From Scatomonas sp963928055 (GTDB taxonomy: Bacteria; Bacillota; Clostridia; Lachnospirales; Lachnospiraceae), in NCBI GenBank assembly GCA_963928055.1, contig CAWVDN010000001.1:1302001-1366000 (forward strand): a DNA stretch of 64,000 bases, written 5' to 3'. Position 1 is the first letter of the stretch; every line of letters begins with the position of its first letter. The position numbers were made by a program, and so were the translations under genes. Positions 9,269 through 17,736 of the stretch are shown here, one piece after another. The notes beneath the pieces are model-generated. The model was not told the origin of the DNA and did not search any database. It worked only from the letters and a program-made list of their open reading frames with translations.

Positions 9269-9666
9269 TTACACGGAGGCCCGGATATATTCCAGCTCCC
9301 GCTCATCAATGCTCTGGGTATCGAACAATGCTTTATAGCTGTCCAGCTCTATGGGCGTTACATTGGTTTCCACCCGGTTGATATGATCATAGTCATGAAT
9401 ATACAAAGTTACGACGCCGGAAGGATCCAGCGAAAAACCGATATACGCAAAAAAGCTCTTCTCCGCCGCGCTTTTTATCAGATTAATAAATTTCGGTTTG
9501 AGGGAAAGCGGCAGCGGCCCTTTGCCGGTATCCACCAGAAGGCGCTCGATCCCGTTGAGATAAATATACTCGGGTCCCGCGTTCTCACTTCGCTTCTGTA
9601 TATATTCTTTATTGAATTCGATCTCCTGGTGATATCTCAGCCCGTAGGGACAGATTATATTTCTTC
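9269..9666 (-). pseudogene. Out-of-frame C-terminal part of the Hsp70-like protein
   Basis: This frame is open from the A7 run to a TAA at 9269 and encodes a beta-rich domain of about 130 residues (RNIICPYGLRYHQEIEF through RELEYIRASV). There is no ATG with a ribosome site at its beginning; only an internal GTG at 9535 could serve. Deleting one A from the run fuses it smoothly to the Hsp70-like protein (TVPLGEKKRRNIICPYG). It is therefore read as the C-terminal domain of one gene, separated by a sequencing error or a real +1 frameshift. Confidence 0.65.
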
Positions 9667-10997
9667 TTTTTTTCTCCCAGGGGGACCGTCAGGACGCCTA
9701 TGCCGATCGGCGCCGTGTTTCTGATGGAGACCGTGTTGGAAGCCAGGATCGTGCATCCCAGAGAGATCGCTTTTTCGCATTCCGCGTTGCTGAGGAGGAT
9801 ATCCTTCTGCCGGTTGTCATTGTGGCTGATCCCGAAGCATTCCTTCATCTGCGCTTTTACAAAGGCGAAATTTCCGAATCCCCCCACCAGAACGATCTTG
9901 AATTTCTCATTGGTCCTGTTTTTCCAGTCGATCCCCGCGTTGTCCATATATCGGATAAATTCTTTCATTTTGGCGTCAAATACAGGCCGGATCACCTGAT
10001 CATATACTTCCGCCATGATCTGATAGGTGATCATTACTTTTTTTCCCGCGTAATACACCTTCGTGAAATAATATTCCTCATCCATCCGGTCTTCTTCCAG
10101 ATCGTCCGGCGCCGTTCCGAATTCCGATACGATCTCGTCTATATCGTCCGTACTGGACATCAAGGCTTTTTCCACGGAATTTACGCATTCAAAAAAATCT
10201 TCATCGAGAACTATCTCCTGGATATCGGGGTAATTTGCCTGGATCGCGGCCTTTGTAAGGCTTTCCATGTAAATGATCCCCGCCTGTCCGATCTCGCCCT
10301 TCTGCTCGTTTTCCCCGGCGCCGGCATGATTGAGGACCCGGATCTCAAAATTCCCGCCGTCCGCGGGGATCACTTCAGTCAGGGAAATGTCCAGGGTGCC
10401 TCCGCCGTAATCGATCAGGAGAATATCTCCGTCGAAGGTTTTATTTTTTATCTGTTTATAATTGTAGGCAAAATAGGTGCTCGCCGCGGCCGGTTCGCTT
10501 ACGATCCGAACGACCTCTTTTGTATCGCCCTTATTATGGGCAAAATAAGGAAGCGACCTGCAGATATCTCTGAGTTTTGTCCGCCCGTCAATGGTGGAAA
10601 AGGCGTCATACCAGACTTCCGGCGCTCCGAGAACAAGATTTCCGATGATCTTGTCTTTTTCACGGCTCAGTACTTTTTCCAATAATTCAGAGATATATTT
10701 CCGGGTGATCGCTTCCGGAGTGTTTTTTTGGTCGAACCCGCGCTCTTTCAAAACTTCTTTGTCGTCTTCTGACAGCATCATTTTAAAGGCGCGGTATTTT
10801 TTTATATTTAAGGCGGTACTGTCTTTTGCCGCCCATCCGATCTGCTCCTTTGTACCGTCCGGCTTACAGGAATACACGGTAGGAATCGCCGCGTTGTCGC
10901 CTTCTGATAATGAAACGGTCTCCGGCTTTTCCAGATCGTGTCTGTAAACCGAAACAATCGTATAGGTACTTCCGAAATCAATTCCTATGTCTATCAT
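9609..10997 (-). CDS. Hsp70/actin-like ATPase, first gene of the operon (frameshifted near 3' end)
   Basis: 462 residues as written. It has the actin-fold motifs: phosphate-1 DIGIDFGSTYT (3-13), phosphate-2 ILLIDYGGGTLDIS, and the adenosine motif IVLVGGFGNF. It is shorter than DnaK and lacks its substrate-binding domain. At an A7 run (9667-9673 on the plus strand) the frame leaves its natural continuation, which stays open in another frame for about 130 residues, so the intact protein would have about 575 residues. GGGGG four bases before the ATG is the ribosome site. It probably switches conformation with ATP and recruits or regulates the downstream AAA and HerA-like motors. This role is inference. 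Confidence 0.8.
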   Translation of the reverse strand: MIDIGIDFGSTYTIVSVYRHDLEKPETVSLSEGDNAAIPTVYSCKPDGTKEQIGWAAKDSTALNIKKYRAFKMMLSEDDKEVLKERGFDQKNTPEAITRKYISELLEKVLSREKDKIIGNLVLGAPEVWYDAFSTIDGRTKLRDICRSLPYFAHNKGDTKEVVRIVSEPAAASTYFAYNYKQIKNKTFDGDILLIDYGGGTLDISLTEVIPADGGNFEIRVLNHAGAGENEQKGEIGQAGIIYMESLTKAAIQANYPDIQEIVLDEDFFECVNSVEKALMSSTDDIDEIVSEFGTAPDDLEEDRMDEEYYFTKVYYAGKKVMITYQIMAEVYDQVIRPVFDAKMKEFIRYMDNAGIDWKNRTNEKFKIVLVGGFGNFAFVKAQMKECFGISHNDNRQKDILLSNAECEKAISLGCTILASNTVSIRNTAPIGIGVLTVPLGEKKKKYNLSLRAEISPGDRIQ

Positions 10998-11033
10998 ATT
11001 GCCCCCAAATCAAACGTATAAATATCCAAAGTA

Positions 11034-11062
11034 ATGATACCATAGATTTGTCATAATTCCAA
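11034..11062 (-). promoter_or_regulatory. Sigma-A-type promoter for the multi-ATPase operon
   Basis: On the minus strand TTGGAA (11057-11062) and TATCAT (11034-11039) are separated by 17 bases, about 37 bases upstream of the Hsp70-like ATG. It is the only good hexamer pair in this gap. No further promoter was seen inside the operon, whose gaps are under 40 bases. Confidence 0.55.
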
Positions 11063-11086
11063 TTATTTTGCTGTTTAAATCATGCG

Positions 11087-11140
11087 AAAAAAGCGTCCGT
11101 GTACAGTGGACCATACGGTCGCCCCTTGTACACGGACGCT
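11087..11140 (-). terminator. Terminator after the crp-like gene, member of a repeated palindrome family
   Basis: Perfect 14-bp arms AGCGTCCGTGTACA / TGTACACGGACGCT enclose an inner hairpin (GACC-GTAT-GGTC) and, on the minus strand, a 5'-side AGGGGC. The minus strand continues into T6, so it fits an intrinsic terminator for the crp-esterase transcript. A second copy with compensating changes occurs at 33420-33465. Confidence 0.7.
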
Positions 11141-11204
11141 AAGGGTTTTGGGGGGATAAACGCAAACTCCCGCAGGCAGCCGCTTTCCGCGCCGCCTCTG
11201 TCGG

Positions 11205-11861
11205 CTAATCCGCCAGCTCTTCCAGCTTTTTCCGGTCCAGGAGCTCCACCGTTCCCCGGGACAGTTTCACCAGAGCCTCGCTCTGAAAATAGCGGAGCAT
11301 CCTGGTCACCACTTCCCGGGCAGTTCCCAGATGACCGGCGATCTTCTCATGGGTGATCCGCAGGATTTCCCTCCCATCCAGGGCGCTCTCCTCCAGCAGG
11401 AACGCGGCCAGACGCTTATCGAAGCTCTTCCACATCACCTGTTCCATGAGCCACACCACCTCCGTGAACCGGCCGCTCATGAGCTGATTTACATAATTCG
11501 CCATGGAAGCGGAATCTTCCATCACTTTTTTAAAGACTCCCGGCGGGATCACCCACGCCTCCGCCTCGGTCTCCGCTTCTACCGTCACGTCAAACTGAAG
11601 ATTTTTCATAATGCAGGAGGCCGTAAACAGGCAGAAATCCCGTTCCAGGAGCCGGTAAATGGTGATCTCCCGTCCATCCTCCGAGGCGATATACGCCCGC
11701 AGCCTTCCCTTTTCCACCAGCACCAGTCCCAGACAGTCCAGATCCCCCTGATGGAGGACGGTTCCCTTCCCGATCTTTCTGTATACAGCGGCCTTTTCCA
11801 GGCACTCCCGCTGCTCCTTTGTCAGTTGCTCCCAGTTGGGAAAATACTCTGAAACTCTCAC
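11205..11861 (-). CDS. Crp/Fnr-family transcription regulator
   Basis: 218 residues from GTG at 11861, preceded by GGAGG. Residues 15-120 form a cyclic-nucleotide-binding-type beta barrel (VLHQGDLDCLGLVLVEKGRL), and residues 150-205 a winged helix with the recognition segment GTAREVVTRMLRYF, as in Fnr/Crp proteins. There is no N-terminal Fe-S cysteine cluster like that of Fnr, so the signal is likely a small ligand or redox state. It overlaps the stop of the upstream esterase gene (GTGA), indicating co-transcription. Targets cannot be predicted. Confidence 0.85.
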   Translation of the reverse strand: MRVSEYFPNWEQLTKEQRECLEKAAVYRKIGKGTVLHQGDLDCLGLVLVEKGRLRAYIASEDGREITIYRLLERDFCLFTASCIMKNLQFDVTVEAETEAEAWVIPPGVFKKVMEDSASMANYVNQLMSGRFTEVVWLMEQVMWKSFDKRLAAFLLEESALDGREILRITHEKIAGHLGTAREVVTRMLRYFQSEALVKLSRGTVELLDRKKLEELAD

Positions 11862-12556
11862 TTTTTACCTCCATCTGCCGTCAGCAGCCAGGCCATACCC
11901 TCCGCCATCCTTCCTGCCGGATCCGTAAAATGTCCCCCGCCCTTCCATTCCAGCGCATGGAGATCCACATTTTTGTCTCCGCGGATCCGTTCGTACTGCT
12001 TTCTCGTGGCATCTCCCACCTGCGCCATCAGCGGATTTCCGGTTTTTTCCTCCTTCACTCCCAGGCTCAGATAGATACGGCTTTCCGCCGGAGCGGAATG
12101 CGCTTCCGCAAACCGCTCCCACCCGGGAAACCAGAGGGAGCCGGAACAGCTGGCAGCGCCGGCAAAGCGGCCGCTTTCGTAAAATGCCCAGAGGCTGAAA
12201 AGTCCCGCCAGGGAATACCCCGCCACATAGTGAAACGGTTTCTCTTTCCCCGGGAAATATTCCCGGTCTGCCCAGGGAAGCCCCTGGTCCAACAGCCAGC
12301 GAAGGGTTTCTTTTCCCTGCCCCGGAAATTCCCGATCTCCCGAAAGACCGACCGCGGGCCAGGGAGAAAAATCCCTGTTCCAGTCCTCCACCGGATAGGC
12401 GATCAGAACATAGTTCCGGCCGCCGGTTTTTCGGCGGAGCAGTTCCGCCGTCCTGCAGGGGTCCTCCTGCTCCCGGAGCCCCCACCAGAGGACAGGGCCT
12501 CCCTGCCCCTTATGGTCAATCCCGCATTCCCGAACGCCGATCCTTTCCCTGAACAT
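11858..12556 (-). CDS. Alpha/beta-hydrolase, enterochelin-esterase-like
   Basis: 232 residues from ATG 12556, which has GGGAGGAG upstream; a longer frame starting at 12604 has no such site and runs into the tRNA side. The nucleophile elbow is AGYSLAGLFS (GxSxG), with a late conserved GGGHF as the likely catalytic His, and an Asp/Glu between them. The size and GYSLAG elbow match predicted hydrolases of the esterase D/IroE type. The substrate is unknown. It is translationally coupled to the Crp-type regulator, so it may share that regulon. Confidence 0.75.
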   Translation of the reverse strand: MFRERIGVRECGIDHKGQGGPVLWWGLREQEDPCRTAELLRRKTGGRNYVLIAYPVEDWNRDFSPWPAVGLSGDREFPGQGKETLRWLLDQGLPWADREYFPGKEKPFHYVAGYSLAGLFSLWAFYESGRFAGAASCSGSLWFPGWERFAEAHSAPAESRIYLSLGVKEEKTGNPLMAQVGDATRKQYERIRGDKNVDLHALEWKGGGHFTDPAGRMAEGMAWLLTADGGKK

Positions 12557-12629
12557 GATGCTCCTCCCGTATAGCAAAAAATGCCTCAAACCCTGTCCCC
12601 GCAAAGGTTTGAAGCATCTGTATGATCTA

Positions 12630-12715
12630 TGCCGCAGACCGGAATCGAACCGGTACGGGTATCACTACCCACGGGATTTTAAGTCCCGGGCGTCTGCCAG
12701 TTCCGCCACTGCGGC
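12630..12715 (-). tRNA. tRNA-Leu (anticodon TAA)
   Basis: A class II tRNA on the minus strand. The acceptor stem is GCCGCAG/CTGCGGC with discriminator A. The anticodon loop CTTAAAA gives UAA, there is a long variable arm, and the T-arm is GGTTCGATTCC. CCA is not encoded, consistent with the cca gene in this window. Confidence 0.93.
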
Positions 12716-12745
12716 ATCTGCCTCTGCCGGTACGGCTTCGGCCTA

Positions 12746-12827
12746 TGGACGGAGGTGGATTCGAACCACCGAAGCAATTTGCAGCAGATTTACAGTCTGT
12801 CCCCTTTGGCCACTCGGGAATCCGTCC
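12746..12827 (-). tRNA. tRNA-Tyr (anticodon GTA)
   Basis: A class II tRNA on the minus strand. The acceptor is GGACGGA/TCCGTCC with discriminator A. The anticodon stem-loop CAGACTGTAAATCTG gives GUA, followed by a variable arm and T-arm GGTTCGAATCC. It lies 30 bases upstream of tRNA-Leu and is probably transcribed with it. Confidence 0.93.
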
Positions 12828-12903
12828 GTTTTATCCTGCCAGAAGTATTTCTGACAAGATAAGATTATATCTTATTTTCCCCCGGAATGCAAGCGTTTTT
12901 CCG

Positions 12904-15009
12904 TTATTCCTGCGGATGACCGGAACTGTGATACAGGACCACCGCCCCCTGCGCCGGCAGCGTGATCTCCAGGATCCCCGACGCCACCGCGTGCGTCCTG
13001 GTCTCCGTGGAGAATCCATTCTGATCTGTGCGGAAGATCTCCGTCATCTCGTCCCTGGCCAGCAGCTGATTCATGCCTGCCTCCCATACAGGGATCTCCA
13101 CTTCCGCCGTTTCGCTGCGGTTGTTGACTGCCACCACGATCCGGGAGCAGCGGTCAAAACGGCCATAGGCCAGCATATTATAATCCTGCATCAGCGCTTT
13201 TAAGGACCCGTGGGACAGCACGGGATACGCCCGATGGATACGGATGATCTCTTTATAAAAGCGGATCAGTTCCTGATCTTCCCGGCCCCAGGGGTAGGTT
13301 CTTCGGCTGTCGGGATCCGTAAATCCGCAGACTCCCGCCTCGTCCCCGTAGTAGAGCGTGGGCGCGCCGGGCCAGGTCATCTGCATGACCACAGCCTCCC
13401 GGAGAACACTCTTCTGCACGCCTTCCTCCGCCGCGTGAGACCCGGAGTTTTCCAGTCTTCCCACCTTATGGTTGGTCCTGGTCAGGAACCGGGAATGATC
13501 ATGGTTGTCCAGTTCGTTCATGGCCGTCTGCAGGGAAGGCAGGAAAAAGCTGGCCTGGTGGTAGCGCATTGCGTCAAAAAAGCTGTCGCTGTTGCCCAGC
13601 AGATCCTGCCGGTAGCTGTCGCTGTGCTTTTCCATGCCTGTAAGGAACCAGGAAACCGGCTCCATGAAAGCGTCATAATTCATGACTGTATCCCATTGAT
13701 CTCCCTGCAGCCAGGTCCTGGCGTCCCCGTAATGTTCCGCCAGGATCAGCGCGTCCGGATTGGCCTCCTTGACCGCCCGGCGGAATTCTTTCCAGAAATA
13801 ATGATTAAACTCCGGAGAATGCCCCAGGTCCGCCGCCACATCCAGACGCCAGCCGTCCGCGTTGTAAGGCGGCGAGACCCATTTTCTGGCCACCCTCAGG
13901 ATATCCTCCATCAGCTCTCCGGATTCCTCATAATTCAGTTTCGGCAGCGTATCATGGCCCCACCAGCCGTCATAAAACTCATTGTAAGGCCAGCTGTGCT
14001 CGTTAAAAAATTTAAAATAGTTATGGTAGGGGCTTTCCCGGGAAACAAAAGCACCCGGCGCGTATCCGGGCTGATCTTCATAGATCCTCTCCCGGTCCAT
14101 CCATTTGTTAAAGGATCCGCAGTGATTAAACACTCCGTCCACCAGAACCTTCATGCTCCGCCGGTGCGCCTCTTCCACCAGGCGGATAAACACCTGGTTG
14201 CTGGCTTCCAGATTTTCCTTCCTGGTCACCCGGCTGATATACTGGCGGGCATTGCGGTTGTCCGCGTCCCCCGGATGCAGATGGCCCTGTTCCTGTACAA
14301 CGATCCTGCCCAGATGGGGATCGATATTGTCGTAGTCCTGACAGTCGTATTTATGGTTGGAGGGCGATACGAAAACCGGATTCAGGTACAGCACCTGCAC
14401 ACCCAGATCCTCCAGATAATCCAGTTTTTCTATGATCCCCTGGAGATCTCCGCCGTAAAAATTCCGCACATCCATGTTCTGGGGAGAGCGGCTCCATTCT
14501 TCCACGCGGTTCACCTGTTCATGGATGTAGCTGTATTCCCCGCTTTCCACATCATTTTCCGGGTCGCCGTTGCGGAAACGGTCTGTAAATATCTGGTACA
14601 TGACCGCCCCCTTCGCCCACCCGGGCGTATGAAAGCCGGGGACGATACCGAAGGAATAGGCTTCCTGCAGATCCCTGGTCACTCCCAGCTTATTATAATA
14701 ACAGGTCAGACGGCCGTATTTTATTTCAAAAAAATACAGGATCGTCTTCTCGCCCGCCGTGACCTGCGTAGAGTAATAGTCAAAGCCATCGGACGTCTCC
14801 GTAACCTTCATTTCCCGGCGGATGTCCCCGCTGATAAAATATACGGCGTCCACGTTATTTTTTCTGGTACGGAAACGGATCGTCACCGTATCTCCGGGTT
14901 CCGGTTCATTGGGAGACTGAAACATTTCTGTCTCATCGCTGTACAGCGCCCGCTTGGTCAGCAGGCCCCGCATTTTGAACATATATTCTCGTGTCAGCTC
15001 ATTATCCAT
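12904..15009 (-). CDS. GH13 alpha-amylase/neopullulanase-type glycosidase
   Basis: 701 residues. The N-terminal 130 residues form a beta domain like CBM34 of neopullulanases. The TIM barrel contains the GH13 signatures: VLVDGVFNHCG (region I), DGWRLDVAADL with the nucleophile Asp (II), LILAEHYGD with the general acid Glu (III) and ELDNHDHSR with the third Asp (IV). A C-terminal beta domain follows. There is no signal peptide, so it acts in the cytoplasm, probably on maltodextrins or cyclodextrins. It stands alone between the tRNA pair and the ftsH terminator; no sugar transporter is adjacent. Confidence 0.88.
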   Translation of the reverse strand: MDNELTREYMFKMRGLLTKRALYSDETEMFQSPNEPEPGDTVTIRFRTRKNNVDAVYFISGDIRREMKVTETSDGFDYYSTQVTAGEKTILYFFEIKYGRLTCYYNKLGVTRDLQEAYSFGIVPGFHTPGWAKGAVMYQIFTDRFRNGDPENDVESGEYSYIHEQVNRVEEWSRSPQNMDVRNFYGGDLQGIIEKLDYLEDLGVQVLYLNPVFVSPSNHKYDCQDYDNIDPHLGRIVVQEQGHLHPGDADNRNARQYISRVTRKENLEASNQVFIRLVEEAHRRSMKVLVDGVFNHCGSFNKWMDRERIYEDQPGYAPGAFVSRESPYHNYFKFFNEHSWPYNEFYDGWWGHDTLPKLNYEESGELMEDILRVARKWVSPPYNADGWRLDVAADLGHSPEFNHYFWKEFRRAVKEANPDALILAEHYGDARTWLQGDQWDTVMNYDAFMEPVSWFLTGMEKHSDSYRQDLLGNSDSFFDAMRYHQASFFLPSLQTAMNELDNHDHSRFLTRTNHKVGRLENSGSHAAEEGVQKSVLREAVVMQMTWPGAPTLYYGDEAGVCGFTDPDSRRTYPWGREDQELIRFYKEIIRIHRAYPVLSHGSLKALMQDYNMLAYGRFDRCSRIVVAVNNRSETAEVEIPVWEAGMNQLLARDEMTEIFRTDQNGFSTETRTHAVASGILEITLPAQGAVVLYHSSGHPQE

Positions 15010-15130
15010 ACATGATCCTCTCTTCCCCCGTTTCAGGGTTCCCTTACTATTCTACCCTACCGACGCCTGCTTTACAACCGAAAACCGGGGACCAAAGAGA
15101 GTTTTTCCCGGTTTTCCGCTGCCGTAACAG

Positions 15131-15166
15131 AAAAAAAGACAGCCTGTCGACGGCTGCCTTTTTTGG
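15131..15166. terminator. Bidirectional terminator between ftsH and the amylase gene
   Basis: CAGCC...GGCTG (15140-15156) is flanked by A7 on the left and T6 on the right of the plus strand, so it has a U-tract in both directions. It ends the hup-to-ftsH transcript on the minus strand. The rest of the 15010-15285 gap shows nothing else I can support. Confidence 0.6.
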
Positions 15167-15285
15167 AGAAGGTATTTCTCTTATGGGGTGTAGCAAAAAC
15201 TATATAATGTATTGGGGGGTTTTTACGATAATTATAATAGCATAGGCGCCCCAAAAAGTCTGCACAAATCTCACAAATTTTTCAT

Positions 15286-17145
15286 TTAATTTTTGTCTAT
15301 ATTTTCCCGAGTTTCTTCTTCCTGTCCGGGTTCTTCCGCGAAAATCGCCTCAAATTCCTCCCGATTCAGTTTTTCTTTTGTGATCAGCGCGTCCGCGCAT
15401 TTTTCCAGCACCCAGGTGTGGCGTGAGAGGATCTCCTTCGCCTTTACATGGCATTCTTCAATGATCATTCTCACTTCCTCGTCAATATCCGCGGCCACAT
15501 GTTCGCTGTAGCTCTTGGTGTGCCCCCAGTCCCTGCCGATAAAAACTTCATCGGAGTCGTTCCCGTAGGATACCAGGCCCAGTCGGGAGGACATCCCGTA
15601 CTTGGTCACCATGGCTCTGGCAATAGCTGTAGCCTGCTTGATGTCCTGGGACGCGCCTGTAGTGATATCGTCGAAAACCATTTCCTCCGCCACCCGGCCT
15701 CCGAGGGCCACGGTAATGCGCTGCATCATCTTCCCGCGGGTGTTAAAAATATCATCGTTTTCCGGCTGCGGCATGGTGTAGCCCGCTGCCCCCGGTCCCG
15801 TAGGGATCACAGAGATGGTGTACACCGGTTCCATATCCGGCAGCACATGGAACAGGATCGCGTGGCCCGTCTCATGATAGGCAGTGATCTTTTTCTCCTT
15901 TTCGGAAATGACCTTGCTCTTCTTTTCCGTACCGATGCCTACTTTGATGAAGGCGTCCTTGATGTCCTCCTGCTTCAGATAAGCCCGGTCCACCCTGGCC
16001 GCATGGATCGCCGCCTCGTTCAGCAGATTTTCCAGCTCTGCTCCTGTAAAGCCCGCGGTGGTCTGGGCGATCTGCTTCAGATCCACATCATCTCCCAGAG
16101 GTTTCCCCTTGGCATGAACCGCCAGGATCTCCTCTCTTCCCTTTACATCCGGAACGCCTACCGCGATAGTCCGGTCAAAACGTCCGGGACGGAGGATCGC
16201 CGGATCCAGGATATCCACCCGGTTGGTGGCCGCCATAACGATGATCCCCTCGTTCACGCCGAAACCGTCCATCTCCACCAGCAGCTGATTCAGGGTCTGC
16301 TCCCTCTCATCATGGCCGCCGCCCATGCCGGTTCCGCGCATCCGCGCCACCGCGTCGATCTCGTCGATAAAGACAATGCAGGGCGCGTTCTTTTTCGCTT
16401 CCTCAAACAGGTCCCGGACCCGGGAAGCGCCTACGCCCACAAACATTTCCACAAAATCAGAGCCGGAAATAGAAAAGAAGGGAACGCCGGCTTCTCCGGC
16501 CACTGCCTTTGCCAGCAGCGTCTTTCCTGTTCCCGGAGGGCCCACCAGCAGGACGCCCTTGGGGATCCTGGCCCCTACCCGGATGTATTTCTGAGGATTT
16601 TTCAGGAAGTCCACCACTTCCTCCAGATCCTCTTTTTCCTCTTTCAGGCCTGCCACATTGGCAAAAGTGACTCTCTTGTCCTTTTCGGTGCTGAGCCTGG
16701 CCCGGCTTTTTCCGAAGTTCATCATCTTGCTGTTGCTGCCGCCGCCGGAAGCGGCCCTGCTCATCATATTCATAAAGAGGATGACTACAAATCCGATCAG
16801 AAGTACCGGCAGAATGATGTTGACAAAGACATTCTCACCCGGTACGTCCTGAATGGCGTACTCGACTCCGTGATCCGTCAGATCCTTCTCTGCCTGGTTG
16901 ACATCCGTCACGTAAATCTTCTGGCTGGTGCCGTCCTCCGTCTGATAAATTACAGAGCCTGTGGGCACCTCCGTATTCTGCTCAATGGTGGCGCCGACGA
17001 CCCTGCCCTCCTCCAGCGCTTCCTGAAAACTTCGGTTGGACACTACCTGTGTCTGATTTATGATGCCGGGCAGATACATAAACAAAACCACCAGTATTAC
17101 TACTACAAGAATGTATGTGCCCCAGCCTCTCGTCTGCTTTTTCAT
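15286..17145 (-). CDS. ftsH: ATP-dependent zinc metalloprotease FtsH
   Basis: 619 residues, normal for the family. Two transmembrane segments (about 8-28 and 108-128) flank an extracytoplasmic domain. The AAA module has Walker A GPPGTGKT, Walker B CIVFIDEIDA and an SRH with RPGRFDR. The protease active site is HETGH (HExxH). FtsH hexamers degrade unfolded and regulatory membrane proteins, and in Firmicutes they are also needed for sporulation. It is the last gene of the run that starts at hup, and it follows hpt as in Bacillus. Confidence 0.97.
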   Translation of the reverse strand: MKKQTRGWGTYILVVVILVVLFMYLPGIINQTQVVSNRSFQEALEEGRVVGATIEQNTEVPTGSVIYQTEDGTSQKIYVTDVNQAEKDLTDHGVEYAIQDVPGENVFVNIILPVLLIGFVVILFMNMMSRAASGGGSNSKMMNFGKSRARLSTEKDKRVTFANVAGLKEEKEDLEEVVDFLKNPQKYIRVGARIPKGVLLVGPPGTGKTLLAKAVAGEAGVPFFSISGSDFVEMFVGVGASRVRDLFEEAKKNAPCIVFIDEIDAVARMRGTGMGGGHDEREQTLNQLLVEMDGFGVNEGIIVMAATNRVDILDPAILRPGRFDRTIAVGVPDVKGREEILAVHAKGKPLGDDVDLKQIAQTTAGFTGAELENLLNEAAIHAARVDRAYLKQEDIKDAFIKVGIGTEKKSKVISEKEKKITAYHETGHAILFHVLPDMEPVYTISVIPTGPGAAGYTMPQPENDDIFNTRGKMMQRITVALGGRVAEEMVFDDITTGASQDIKQATAIARAMVTKYGMSSRLGLVSYGNDSDEVFIGRDWGHTKSYSEHVAADIDEEVRMIIEECHVKAKEILSRHTWVLEKCADALITKEKLNREEFEAIFAEEPGQEEETRENIDKN

Positions 17146-17205
17146 GGATTCTCCTTTAAATGTCAGTTTCTGTATTTCACCGGATCGGGGATCTTCCCCT
17201 GCTTC

Positions 17206-17736
17206 TTATTCTTCCGGGTGTACAACGCCGATAAAGGGAAGATTCCGGTACTTCTGGGCATAGTCCAGTCCGTATCCCACCACGAATTCATCCGGGATCT
17301 GAAATCCGCAGTAATCAACGTTTACGTTGTCCACTACCCTCCGCTCCGGTTTGTCCAGCAGCGTACAGAGCCGGATGCTGGCCGGATGGCGCTTCTTCAG
17401 GATCTCCAGCAGATAGCTGAGGGTCCGGCCGGAATCAATGATATCCTCCACGACGATCACGTCTCTGCCCTCCAGAGGTTCATCCAGATCTTTCACGATC
17501 TTTACCACCCCGCTGGAGGAAGTGCCCGCGCCGTAGCTGGATACAGACATAAAATCCAGGGAGACCGGCACGGTAATCCTTTTGGCCAGCTCGCAGAGGA
17601 AAAAGACCCCTCCTTTCAGAACGCAGATGAGATGCAGCTCCTTGCCCTGATAATCCCGGCTGATCCGCGCTCCCAGCTCCCGCACCCGTTTATCTACCTG
17701 TTCCTCATCGATCAGAACCTGTACGTTCGTATCCAT
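17206..17736 (-). CDS. hpt: Hypoxanthine phosphoribosyltransferase
   Basis: 176 residues. The PRPP-binding motif is VIVVEDIIDSGRTL, with a flexible loop and a C-terminal FVVGYGLDY typical of hypoxanthine/guanine PRTases. It salvages hypoxanthine and guanine to IMP and GMP with PRPP. The start lies 32 bases inside the end of tilS, so the two are translated from one transcript, the same order as in Bacillus subtilis (tilS-hpt-ftsH). Confidence 0.95.
   Translation of the reverse strand: MDTNVQVLIDEEQVDKRVRELGARISRDYQGKELHLICVLKGGVFFLCELAKRITVPVSLDFMSVSSYGAGTSSSGVVKIVKDLDEPLEGRDVIVVEDIIDSGRTLSYLLEILKKRHPASIRLCTLLDKPERRVVDNVNVDYCGFQIPDEFVVGYGLDYAQKYRNLPFIGVVHPEE

Noticed and set aside
9660..9680. 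Programmed -1 frameshift at A_AAA_AAG in the Hsp70-like gene
   Set aside because: The -1 frame meets TAA after three codons, while the downstream domain needs a +1 shift. An indel in the run explains it better.
1..11000. BREX, DISARM, Dnd or Ter defence system
   Set aside because: A HerA-like motor is shared with some of these, but no methylase, nuclease, PglX/PglZ, DndBCDE or TerC/TerD protein is present.
12904..15009. Long plus-strand open frame of about 600 codons opposite the amylase gene
   Set aside because: It is a shadow of the GC-rich GH13 gene, with no start site or recognisable motif. The same applies to the long plus-strand frames opposite ftsH, tilS, spoIIE and the recombinase.
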